This document shows, in pieces, positions 8,244 through 16,346 of a DNA stretch of 64,000 bases. Both the position numbers and the translations under genes were made by a program. The stretch comes from Bradyrhizobium sp. 139 (lineage in GTDB: Bacteria; Pseudomonadota; Alphaproteobacteria; Rhizobiales; Xanthobacteraceae), in assembly GCF_023074175.1 (NCBI RefSeq), contig NZ_JADPKS010000046.1, forward strand, positions 1 through 64,000. The letters run 5' to 3'. Numbering within the stretch: the stretch's first letter is position 1; each line of letters starts with the position of its first letter. The notes beneath the pieces were generated by a model, which did not search any database, was not told the origin of the DNA, and was given only the letters and a program-made list of their open reading frames with translations.

Positions 8244-9719
8244 TTACAGGGCTGAACGGGATGGCCTCAGTTTTGGTGCAGCACGGGCGAGACTAGCTGC
8301 GGCGAGATGGAGCTGATGCAGTAGCGGGTGGCCGGTCAGTAGCAGCCCTAGCGACCAGCAAAGCGCCGCAGCACACAATCCCGAGGCCAAACCGGCAAGC
8401 GGTGTCACGATCCCCGCTTCCGTCAGCGCCGCACAGCCGGATGTGCCTAAAGCGGTTACCGCCGTGACGACGACGCTCTTCATCAGCGCGCGAATAATGT
8501 CTGTTGGCCTGAAGCCTAGATGCCGCCCGATAAAATAGATCGCGACGGCAGCCTGGAAGGGCAACGTCAAGACTGCGGAGGCAGCGACAGCCTGCACACC
8601 GAAGAAGGATGCGCCAAAAATTACAAGCAGCGACGGAGGTAGCGAGATGAAGGAGGAGACCAAAGCATCCCGTACACTTCCGACCGCTACGAGCATCGGA
8701 TAGCTCAAGCACGCAGCAAAAAGCGCCATGTTTGCGATGCAGAGCAACCGCACCAGAGACACGACCTCCAGCCATGTCTCGCCGAGCCAGATTGCGATGA
8801 TCGGACGCGCCATAATGGCCACGAATATCAGGAAGGGCCAATGCGCGGCGGAGAGCAGCTCGATCGCCTCGAGATAAACGGCCTTCAAGTCATCCCCCGC
8901 TTGGCGCCTTGCGACAATCGCGGGCATGATAACAGGGTTCAATACCTGCGTAACGAGCTTGTCGAACGTTTGCGTCAGGTTAATCGCGCGGCTGTACAGA
9001 CCGACGGACATGAAGTCCAGAATTCTTGCAAGGAACAGCTGGGGCGCCAGATTGTAGAAGACGTTGATGACGCTGACCCCGCTGGCATAAAGGCCAAAGC
9101 TGACGATTTCGCGATATTTGAGGAGCGAGGGACGCAGCGCGTCGAAGTCCCGATGACTGGCGAGCAGCGTCAAGGTCAGAACCACGCTTCCCGCCAAGGC
9201 ACCCCAGACCGGGGCCATATAGCTGAATCCCGCTATCGCTAGCCCGATCGAGACCACTGCAACAGCCACACCCGCGGCGAAGTTGCAGATGGCTAACGTG
9301 CCGAACTTCATGTCCCGGCGCAGCAAGGCTGAAATTGTGCCGGAAAATGGCGCCAGGAAAAAATTCAGCGCCGACACCTCTATGCCTTTCTTGAGACCGT
9401 CCTGGGCGAAGAGATCTGAGAGCGCGCCCGCAAGAACAAACAGAAGAAGCGCGATGGCTACTGAGATCCCCAGCGAGATGGTGAAGGCTGAGCGAATATC
9501 GGCTGGAGATAGATCACGCTTCTGAATCAGATAATTTCCGCCCCCGAACTCCTGAAAGGACGCGCCAATTACCGCGGTCACGGCATTGACAACCGCATAC
9601 ACTCCGAATTCCGTGGGCGATAGCAGACGAGAGAGGACGGCGGTGACGACCAGGAACAGCACAAGACTGCCATAGCGATCGACCGCCGAAAACAGGATGG
9701 AGCGTCGTACCGAACTCAT
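8244..9719 (-). CDS. Wzx-like polysaccharide flippase (MOP superfamily)
   Basis: A multi-pass inner-membrane protein with hydrophobic segments throughout (for example ILFSAVDRYGSLVLFLVVTA at the N-terminus) and LSRLLSPTEFGVYAVVNA, the classic opening of WzxC/PST-family flippases. It would move undecaprenyl-linked repeat units across the inner membrane. I chose the ATG at 9719, giving 491 residues. The longer reading to 9788 adds a charged stretch overlapping the next gene. It lies between WbpB-like and WbpD-like genes, consistent with exporting a unit containing their product. Family is clear; substrate is inferred. Confidence 0.85.
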   Translation of the reverse strand: MSSVRRSILFSAVDRYGSLVLFLVVTAVLSRLLSPTEFGVYAVVNAVTAVIGASFQEFGGGNYLIQKRDLSPADIRSAFTISLGISVAIALLLFVLAGALSDLFAQDGLKKGIEVSALNFFLAPFSGTISALLRRDMKFGTLAICNFAAGVAVAVVSIGLAIAGFSYMAPVWGALAGSVVLTLTLLASHRDFDALRPSLLKYREIVSFGLYASGVSVINVFYNLAPQLFLARILDFMSVGLYSRAINLTQTFDKLVTQVLNPVIMPAIVARRQAGDDLKAVYLEAIELLSAAHWPFLIFVAIMARPIIAIWLGETWLEVVSLVRLLCIANMALFAACLSYPMLVAVGSVRDALVSSFISLPPSLLVIFGASFFGVQAVAASAVLTLPFQAAVAIYFIGRHLGFRPTDIIRALMKSVVVTAVTALGTSGCAALTEAGIVTPLAGLASGLCAAALCWSLGLLLTGHPLLHQLHLAAASLARAAPKLRPSRSAL

Positions 9720-9768
9720 TGCGAGACCGTCGCGCTGCTCGCGCACTTGAATGTCGCCCGCCAATGGT

Positions 9769-10833
9769 TCAGACCGTTGCCGTCGCACGTTCCGGAACTC
9801 TGCGCTGCTGCCGCTTCAGCAGGACCGGTTTGCCGTGCTCGGCGATCGAGCGGGATGCAGCCTCCAGGACCTCGATCACCCGCAGCCCGGACATGCCATT
9901 CGAAATCGGTTGCGTCCCGCTACGCACACATTCGATGAAGTGGTCGACCTCGACCTGCAGCGCTTCCCTGGGGGAGACGTGGGGCGCCCACATATCGCCG
10001 GCCCGATAACCGATCCGGAACTGATGGGCTTTGTCAGAGGAGCCATCGACCGTGATGCCCTTGTCATACACCTTGATCTTTTCCGTCGGCTCAAGATCGT
10101 CGTAAACGATCATCTTCTTGCTGCCTCCGATGAACGTCTGGCGAACCTTGATCGGCGAGAGCCAATTGACGCTGATGTGGGCCACGCATGCGCTATCGAA
10201 GAACAACGTGATATGGGCCATGTTTTCCGGCGAGCCGACCACATGGCATGATCCTGTAGCCGAAACGGCAACGGGCTGCTCATCGAAGATATAGTGAATG
10301 ATCGAAATGTCGTGCACCGCCAAGTCCCAGATCACGTTGACATCACTCTGGAACAGGCCAAGGCTCGCGCGTGTGCCGTCGTAGTAATAGACGCTCCCGA
10401 GCTCCTTCTTGACCATGAGCTCGCGGATCTTCCGCACGGCAGGCGTGTAGACGAAAGTGTGGTCCACGCTCAATATCAGACCGCGCCGATCCGCCTCATC
10501 GATCAGGTGTCTGGCCATATCTGAACTTTGTGCAAGCGGCTTCTCCACGAGAACGTGCTTGCCCGCCTTGAGTGCGGATAGAGCCAGTTCATAGTGTGTA
10601 TGAACCGGCGTAGCGATAGCCACGGCATCGACGGCAGGGTTCTTGAGCAGTTCGTCGCAACAGGATGTCGTTATCACCCCCGGATAAAGCCGCTTGCTGG
10701 CCGCGAGCTTTTCCGAGTCAAAGTCGCATACGCCGATTAGACGCGCCGTGGGATGAGCAGCGAAATTGCGGACTAGGTTCGGTCCCCAATAGCCGTATCC
10801 GATAACTCCAATTCCTATTGTGTCGCTCGACAT
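9769..10833 (-). CDS. Gfo/Idh/MocA-family oxidoreductase (WbpB/WlbA-like)
   Basis: A 354-residue NAD-dependent dehydrogenase, likely oxidising C3 of UDP-GlcNAcA. The Rossmann motif is IGVIGYGYWGPNLVRNF at 7-23, and the family catalytic lysine is in the EKP motif at 97-99 (VLVEKPLAQS). The second half (DLAVHDISIIHYIF) carries the conserved aspartate-histidine pair of the family. The clustering with DegT and hexapeptide acyltransferase genes matches WbpB-WbpE-WbpD. No WbpA (UDP-GlcNAc 6-dehydrogenase) is present in this window, so the substrate must be made elsewhere. It starts at ATG 10833 with a weak ribosome site, about 280 bases from the upstream gene. Confidence 0.87.
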   Translation of the reverse strand: MSSDTIGIGVIGYGYWGPNLVRNFAAHPTARLIGVCDFDSEKLAASKRLYPGVITTSCCDELLKNPAVDAVAIATPVHTHYELALSALKAGKHVLVEKPLAQSSDMARHLIDEADRRGLILSVDHTFVYTPAVRKIRELMVKKELGSVYYYDGTRASLGLFQSDVNVIWDLAVHDISIIHYIFDEQPVAVSATGSCHVVGSPENMAHITLFFDSACVAHISVNWLSPIKVRQTFIGGSKKMIVYDDLEPTEKIKVYDKGITVDGSSDKAHQFRIGYRAGDMWAPHVSPREALQVEVDHFIECVRSGTQPISNGMSGLRVIEVLEAASRSIAEHGKPVLLKRQQRRVPERATATV

Positions 10834-11112
10834 AATTGCACCAGTGATCTGAAATCGGGTGAAATGTTGAATTTACTTGGCTATCGCTTTCGGTTGCTCT
10901 GGCGATGGCCACTGCTGGCCAATACCCAATCGGAAATGAACGCCGGCACGCGCGCAGTGCATCCCGGACATTCCAGCTCACTATCATGGAGGATACGTCA
11001 AGCAGGGCCGCCCGCTCTTTCGGCCGTCTTGGTCGTTGGCGTCCCCTCCATCGGTCCCACACGACTGGAGACGAAAAGAGACTCGACCGTCTTGTAGCTC
11101 CATGTTGACCGC

Positions 11113-11625
11113 CTAAGCTGAAGCGCTGGTAGGTTGGGAACGGATATGTCCCGATTCAATAAAAGTCCGAATTGTCGTGATCAACTGCGGTGATGCTTCT
11201 CCACCGAGGCGCTCGCATCGGTTGAGGACGTCCAGTTGATCAAGCTTGTCGGCTAGTTCGCTTTCCTCGAAAGCGACCTCAATCCGGCCCTGCGCGGCAA
11301 ACTGTTTTGCCGTTGCGACCTGATGATCGTTTCGGTGTTCGCCTAAGCTTGCACGACGCGGCACCACAATAATTCTCTTCCCAAGTTCGAGGGCGGTAAT
11401 GATGGAGCCCATGCCCGCATGAGCGATCACCAAGCTTGCCGCCTCAACGCAGTTTCTGAATCCGCTGGGGTCGACGAATCGTTCGGAGCGGATGTGCTTG
11501 CATTGATGCCTTGATGGCCCGATCTGAGCGAACACATCGTTTCTCGCCCGTGCACCGGCCCATTCATCGACCGTTCGGATCAGACGGTCAAACTGGACTT
11601 GCGTACCGACTGTTACGAAGATCAT
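11113..11625 (-). CDS. pssE: PssE/Alg13-like glycosyltransferase catalytic subunit
   Basis: Homologue of Alg13 and rhizobial PssE, the soluble nucleotide-sugar-binding half of a two-part GT of the GT28/GT1 type. It starts MIFVTVGTQVQFDRLI, and the donor-binding region is SLVIAHAGMGSII followed by the conserved pattern GKRIIVVPRRASLGEHRNDHQ. Length is 170 residues, normal for this subunit. AAGGA lies 9 bases before the ATG. It stands alone, 7 kb from the PssD-like anchor, whose own adjacent partner is decayed. A promoter-like pair lies about 240 bases upstream. I infer that it pairs with the PssD at 3717-4232. Confidence 0.85.
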   Translation of the reverse strand: MIFVTVGTQVQFDRLIRTVDEWAGARARNDVFAQIGPSRHQCKHIRSERFVDPSGFRNCVEAASLVIAHAGMGSIITALELGKRIIVVPRRASLGEHRNDHQVATAKQFAAQGRIEVAFEESELADKLDQLDVLNRCERLGGEASPQLITTIRTFIESGHIRSQPTSASA

Positions 11626-12397
11626 GGGACGCGTCCTTCATAATCAACCGCTCGGTGAGCAGTATTTTGGTCCTGATGCTTTGCCATCACATGCGCTCTG
11701 GCTCCTGATAAATGCTGCGTGCGCTGCCGGTCGTGCATGGCCGCGCTCGCGAGAGGCACGGTCTCGACCATGTTCGAACGTCGACCCTGCGGACGCATCA
11801 CGGCTCCTGCGAGGAAACACGACCATTGAAATTGATTTAATGATCCATTTAATCTTGTAATTAGATAATACAGGGGCCGCCATTATTTTCAAGTGACTAT
11901 CTTATTAAATTTTTAAAACGCGCAACCGCCTACGAACACGGGATATTTTGACCTGAATTCGCGCAAGTCGAACTAATCGGAGCCATTATTATAATTATAC
12001 ACCTCAGCGGCCGAGCCCGCCTCGCAGTCTCGACGCGCAAAATTTCCGAGCAATCGGTTCGAAATTTGAGGTAGAGAACGGACCTGCAACGCGCCGGCAT
12101 CGTGATCCAACATCTTGGCGTGCGGCCGCTGCACGAGGCTCAGCCGGGGGTCCACTCCCGTTCGCAACCAGTGTTGGCGCGGACCAGGCGCGAAGACGTT
12201 CGCCCTTCACGCCGCTAACGAGCAATCCAGCGCATTCCGTCGGCGCCCACTTAAGCCATTGCGGTCCTATGCGCCATCGGATCATTTGGGTGGTCGCGGC
12301 CGCCGGACGATGGCTTCGATTGGCCTACAATTCCAGCAGCGCGTGCTACGGTGCCGCGGGAACTGCTTTCATTGGATCGCCGTCTGCCCTGAATGCC
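11626..12397. other. Gene-free stretch between pssE and the type I secretion genes
   Basis: About 770 bases with no supportable gene on either strand; the open frames present are short or shadows of the HlyD gene. It holds an AT-rich block from about 11817 to 11920 with ATTTAAT at 11835 and 11847 and ATTAAAT at 11904. A promoter for pssE lies there. The remainder, 11921-12397, is GC-rich and shows nothing I recognise. Confidence 0.6.
11865..11892 (-). promoter_or_regulatory. Predicted sigma-70-type promoter for pssE
   Basis: On the minus strand TTGAAA (11887-11892) and TATTAT (11865-11870) are separated by 16 bases, each one mismatch from consensus. Transcription would start near 11858, leaving an unusually long leader of about 230 bases before the pssE ATG. 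The leader contains two ATTTAAT heptamers (11835 and 11847). Confidence 0.4.
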
Positions 12398-13825
12398 TTA
12401 GTATTCCCGGATGCTTTCATCCAGACCGCGAAGCAACGGGTACAGGAAATAGGAAATCACGGTGCGCTTGCCGACTTTCATTTCGGCCGTCACCGCCATA
12501 CCCGGAATCAGTTGAATGCGCTCAGGCAGCAGCCGAAGGTGCGTGTCGGACAAATCGACCAGTACGCGGTAATAGGGAGCTGGCGCGCGGCGCGCACCTT
12601 CGGCCTTCGGATCCGGCGAGAACGTGTCCTGACTGATGACGCGGATCTCTCCCGTTGCAGTTCCGTACTTCTGAAAAGGAAATGCTTCGAACTTGATCCG
12701 GACCGCTTGTCCAAGCGCCACCTGACCGATATCCCGCCCCTCGACGTTGACCTCCGCCTGGAGAGGCACGTCACGAGGAACCAGGACGAACAGCGTTTCC
12801 GCTTCGCGAACCACCGAGCCGACTGTCCGGTTTGCGATATCCAGCACCACGGCATCTGCCGGCGCCTGCAGGACGATCAACTGCCGACGAAGCTCGGCTT
12901 TCTTCAATTCCTCTGCTGCGCCATTGCGCTTCGGCAAGGTCTCCACCAGTTCCTGATAGGTGGCGCGACGAAACTCCTCGGCGAAGACCTTCTGGTCAGC
13001 ACGGGCCTTGTCGAGCCGATGCGTGGTGTCGGCGATATTGCCACGGACGCGCGCCAAATTGCTCTCAACCTCGAGCCGTGCATCGCGAGACAATAGAAAG
13101 TTCAGCCTCGAACCGACCTCCTTGTCCATTAACGTGGTCCGCATGGCTTCGATCGAACGCATCGTGTCGAGTCGCTCAAGGAGAACCGCCTCTTCGTTCT
13201 GCGCTGTCTTAAGATTGGCTCGAGCGGAAGCGATCTGTGCGTCGTAGTTCTGGATCTGCGCCTCATAGGCGGCCCTCCTCTGCAAGGACAACCTGCCCTG
13301 CAGGATCTGGTCCGCATTCGCGAGCTCCTGGACGGCATACTCGGTTCCATTCAATTCGGCGCCCAGGCGATCGATCGACGCATCGAATCCGGCCAATTTG
13401 CCGCGCAATTGATCAAGATCCGCCTGCGAGAAAGTCGGATCGAGGGTAGCCAGAACATCGCCGCGGTTGACGCGATCACCAGTCTTGACGTGAATCTCGC
13501 GTATGACCGACGTCTCCAACGGCTGCACGACCAGGTTGGGACGTGTCGTGGCCAATTTTCCCTGCGCCGTGACGATCATCTCCACTTGCGAAACGGATGC
13601 CCAGGTGACTGCGAAGGCAATCAGTGCAAGCACGCTGTAGAGGGTGAGACGCGCGAGCCGCGGCGGCGCTTGCTGCTCGACCTCGGTTGCATCGGCCTGG
13701 AATTCCGCGATCACTGGCGCTCGCCTCGGCACTGGCCTGAATAGCTTTCGCCGTCGCTCGATCGTTCTGGCCGGGACCAGACCGTCCGACTTCGCGTCCG
13801 CGCGTGATTGTCGTGTCTCCTTCAT
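12398..13825 (-). CDS. HlyD-family type I secretion membrane fusion protein
   Basis: A periplasmic adaptor of 475 residues that would link the ABC exporter to an outer-membrane TolC-like channel. A single membrane segment (LTLYSVLALIAFAVTW, about 58-75) follows a charged cytoplasmic N-terminus. The lipoyl-type motif (VIREIHVKTGDRVNRGDVL) comes next. A long coiled-coil hairpin covers about 120-330, then the second lipoyl half and the beta-barrel domain (FPFQKYGTATGEI). The start ATG at 13825 overlaps the ABC gene stop (ATGA), which rules out the longer reading to 13873. It is the last gene of the secretion operon. No TolC gene is nearby. Confidence 0.92.
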   Translation of the reverse strand: MKETRQSRADAKSDGLVPARTIERRRKLFRPVPRRAPVIAEFQADATEVEQQAPPRLARLTLYSVLALIAFAVTWASVSQVEMIVTAQGKLATTRPNLVVQPLETSVIREIHVKTGDRVNRGDVLATLDPTFSQADLDQLRGKLAGFDASIDRLGAELNGTEYAVQELANADQILQGRLSLQRRAAYEAQIQNYDAQIASARANLKTAQNEEAVLLERLDTMRSIEAMRTTLMDKEVGSRLNFLLSRDARLEVESNLARVRGNIADTTHRLDKARADQKVFAEEFRRATYQELVETLPKRNGAAEELKKAELRRQLIVLQAPADAVVLDIANRTVGSVVREAETLFVLVPRDVPLQAEVNVEGRDIGQVALGQAVRIKFEAFPFQKYGTATGEIRVISQDTFSPDPKAEGARRAPAPYYRVLVDLSDTHLRLLPERIQLIPGMAVTAEMKVGKRTVISYFLYPLLRGLDESIREY

Positions 13826-16035
13826 GCAATCTGCTTCATCTGTTGGTTCCACAGATGCCTGTAGATGGTGCATTTCGACAGCAGGTGGTCGTGGCGATCC
13901 ACGTCAACGATTCGGCCGCGGTCCATCACCAGGATCTGGCTCGCTTCGGTCAGCATTGACAGCCGATGCGAGACGATGATGACGGTGCGCCCTGCCGCCA
14001 AGCGGCGAAGATTGCGCCTGATGATCATTTCGCTTTCGGAGTCGAGGGCACTCGTCGCCTCATCGAAAATTACGATCCGTGGATTGACGATCAGAGCCCG
14101 CGCAATCGCCAGCCGCTGCTTCTGCCCGCCGGACAGGTTCGAGGCGTCTTCCTCAAGCATGGTGTCGAAGCCACGGGGCAACCGCTCGATGAACTCGTCG
14201 GCGCCGGCGAGCTGCGCCGCACCGACGACCTCGGCAAAGGTCGCATCACGTTTCACGCAGGCGATGTTGTCGCGAACCGTCCCGCGAAACAGGAAGTTAT
14301 CCTGTAAGACGATACCGAGCTTTTGGCGCAGGTGCGCCAGGTCGAGCTCCCTCGAATCATATCCGTCGATACGTAGCACCCCCTGCTGCACCGGATACAT
14401 GCCCGAAATCAGCCTCGTGAGCGTCGTCTTGCCGGAGCCGCTCCGGCCCACGATCCCGAAGATCGAACCCGGCTCGACGACGAAGGAGACATCATCAAGC
14501 GCCGGCGCTCCCTCAGCTCCGTAGCGAAAAGAAACACTCTCGAACTCGATTTTGCCGGCAAGGTCCGGCCGCAGCCCATCTTTCCTACCATCACGCTCAG
14601 GCTTCTGATTCATCACCTCGCCGAGCATTTTCACGGCAAGAGCAACTTCCTGGTATTCATGCACCATGGTCACGAGCTGGACCAGTGGTCCGGAGACCCT
14701 CCCGGCCAGCATGTTAAAGGCGACCAGCGCGCCGATTGTCATTTCTCCAGCGAAGACGTCGAGTGCTCCGACAGCGATGATCCCAAGCGTCATGATCTTC
14801 TCGAGAAATCCGGTAAGCGCCTGGGCGCCTGCGGAAATCTTCTCGACACCGAATCGCATGGCCACCGACTGTGCACAGCGGCTATCCCAAACCCTGCCCT
14901 GCACGGGCTCCATCCCCAGCGACTTCACTGTGCGCATACCGTGAACTGTTTCGACGAGGAGAGCCTGCCGCGCACCTTCCGCCTGATAAAGATCGTAAAG
15001 ACGTCGCCGGAAAGGGCCCATGAGCAGGCCGACAACAGCGCCGCTCGTGGCAGTGAAGGCCAGAACCAGAAACGTCAATTTGACGCTGTAGAGCGCAAGT
15101 ACCGGGAGGAAGACGAATAACGAAAGCGCGTCGAGCGTGGTTAAAAATAGTCGCCCGGTAAGAAATTCGCGGATCCGGGCCGCTTGCTGCATGTGCTTGA
15201 CCAGGACTCCCGCAGCCATGTGCTCGAAGAAGGTGACCGGCAGCCCGAGGAGATGACCGAACGTCTTTGTAGCAACTCGAATGTCGACCTTATTGGTCGC
15301 ATAAAGCAGCAGGTAGCGCCGCAGAAAGCCGAATATCGCGTCAAATATGAGTGCCACGGCCGCCCCTGCCGAGAGTACGTAGAGCGTGGTGAAGCTCTCG
15401 TGAACCAGAACTTTGTCGATGACGAGCTGGAAAAAGATCGGGATGACGAGACCCAGGGCGTAGAGCAGGATGGCGGCAATCGCGACGTCTCTAAACAGTC
15501 GCCATTGAGGAAGCAATTCCGGTACGAACCACCGGAGGCCGAAACTCCTCCGACCACCCTGTGTCAACTGCTCGCGCTTGATCAGGATCGTGTCACCGGT
15601 CCATCGGGTACAGAATCGGTTTCCGTCGACAACCAAGACCTCGTGCTTGCGGTCGGCGAGCGGGTCGAAGATACTGACGACCTCAGTGCCCTCAGCTCCC
15701 AGTCCCGCACCAAGGACAACGACCCAGTTGCCATTGGCGAGCCGAGCCAGCGCCGGATAGGCTTCTCCGAGACGGATCAGCGCACCCCAGTCCATCTTCG
15801 TGCTTCTCGCACGCAGGCCTGCATCCTTCGCCATGCGCAACAGGAGATTCAACGAGAGCGGGCCGGCTACGGCATAGGCGTGCTTCAAACGTTCGACCGG
15901 CAGGTCGATGCCGTGATGACCGGAAACCTTGGACAAGCATTCCAATGCCGTCTGCGTCGCCAATCCGGGCGGGTCCACAACCCGGTCCTCCGCGCTGCCA
16001 GCGGCGTCGATTTCACCGGAAATTTGAAGAGACAT
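13822..16035 (-). CDS. Type I secretion ABC transporter with degenerate C39-like domain
   Basis: A 737-residue HlyB-type exporter. The N-terminal 130 residues resemble a C39 peptidase domain, but the catalytic cysteine is absent (TQTALECLSKV has Thr at the expected place), and the usual active-site histidine region reads NWVVVLGAG. It is therefore a non-cleaving C39-like docking domain. A six-helix membrane domain follows (about 160-440), then the ATPase: Walker A GRSGSGKTTL, signature LSGGQKQRLAIARAL, Walker B RIVIFDEATSALD and the H-loop VSHRL. It is flanked by HlyD (ATGA overlap) and, 22 bases of overlap upstream, the 107-residue protein. It should export the giant repeat protein without proteolysis. 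Confidence 0.92.
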   Translation of the reverse strand: MSLQISGEIDAAGSAEDRVVDPPGLATQTALECLSKVSGHHGIDLPVERLKHAYAVAGPLSLNLLLRMAKDAGLRARSTKMDWGALIRLGEAYPALARLANGNWVVVLGAGLGAEGTEVVSIFDPLADRKHEVLVVDGNRFCTRWTGDTILIKREQLTQGGRRSFGLRWFVPELLPQWRLFRDVAIAAILLYALGLVIPIFFQLVIDKVLVHESFTTLYVLSAGAAVALIFDAIFGFLRRYLLLYATNKVDIRVATKTFGHLLGLPVTFFEHMAAGVLVKHMQQAARIREFLTGRLFLTTLDALSLFVFLPVLALYSVKLTFLVLAFTATSGAVVGLLMGPFRRRLYDLYQAEGARQALLVETVHGMRTVKSLGMEPVQGRVWDSRCAQSVAMRFGVEKISAGAQALTGFLEKIMTLGIIAVGALDVFAGEMTIGALVAFNMLAGRVSGPLVQLVTMVHEYQEVALAVKMLGEVMNQKPERDGRKDGLRPDLAGKIEFESVSFRYGAEGAPALDDVSFVVEPGSIFGIVGRSGSGKTTLTRLISGMYPVQQGVLRIDGYDSRELDLAHLRQKLGIVLQDNFLFRGTVRDNIACVKRDATFAEVVGAAQLAGADEFIERLPRGFDTMLEEDASNLSGGQKQRLAIARALIVNPRIVIFDEATSALDSESEMIIRRNLRRLAAGRTVIIVSHRLSMLTEASQILVMDRGRIVDVDRHDHLLSKCTIYRHLWNQQMKQIA

Positions 16036-16336
16036 TATGAGACCGCGGCGTGTTGGGCGCTAGCGCATCGCGTACGATCGACGCACCGTTGTGCGGCTCA
16101 GCTGGCTGATTCCGCCGGACCACGCCCGCGTCGACCAAACCCTGAAGCGCCTTCTGCATCACATCGACCGAATTGGCGAAGGCTTCGACCGACAAAATCA
16201 GACGCTGAGAAAACACGCGTTTCGGGACATTGTTGGCATCACGCTCCGTTGGGGAAAGACTGACCAGATCGACGCGGACGATGGTTCCGCTGACGGTAAT
16301 TTCTTCGATTCCGTCGGTATAAAGTTCGGCGTGCAT
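16013..16336 (-). CDS. Small conserved-looking protein of the type I secretion operon
   Basis: A 107-residue protein of unknown function between the giant secreted protein (10 bases upstream) and the exporter (22-base overlap). AGGAG lies 7 bases before the ATG at 16336, so it is surely translated. It is mostly a beta-rich N-terminal half (ITVSGTIVRVDLVSLS), then a predicted helix (AFANSVDVMQKALQGLVDAGVV), with a polar tail. It has no signal peptide or membrane segment. The position suggests a cytoplasmic accessory such as a chaperone or secretion regulator; that is inference. I recognise no family with confidence. Confidence 0.75.
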   Translation of the reverse strand: MHAELYTDGIEEITVSGTIVRVDLVSLSPTERDANNVPKRVFSQRLILSVEAFANSVDVMQKALQGLVDAGVVRRNQPAEPHNGASIVRDALAPNTPRSHNVSSNFR

Positions 16337-16346
16337 CTTACGTCTC

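Noticed and set aside
12269..13096. Plus-strand frame of 275 codons opposite HlyD
   Set aside because: Antisense shadow; the minus-strand HlyD frame has all family features and operon coupling.
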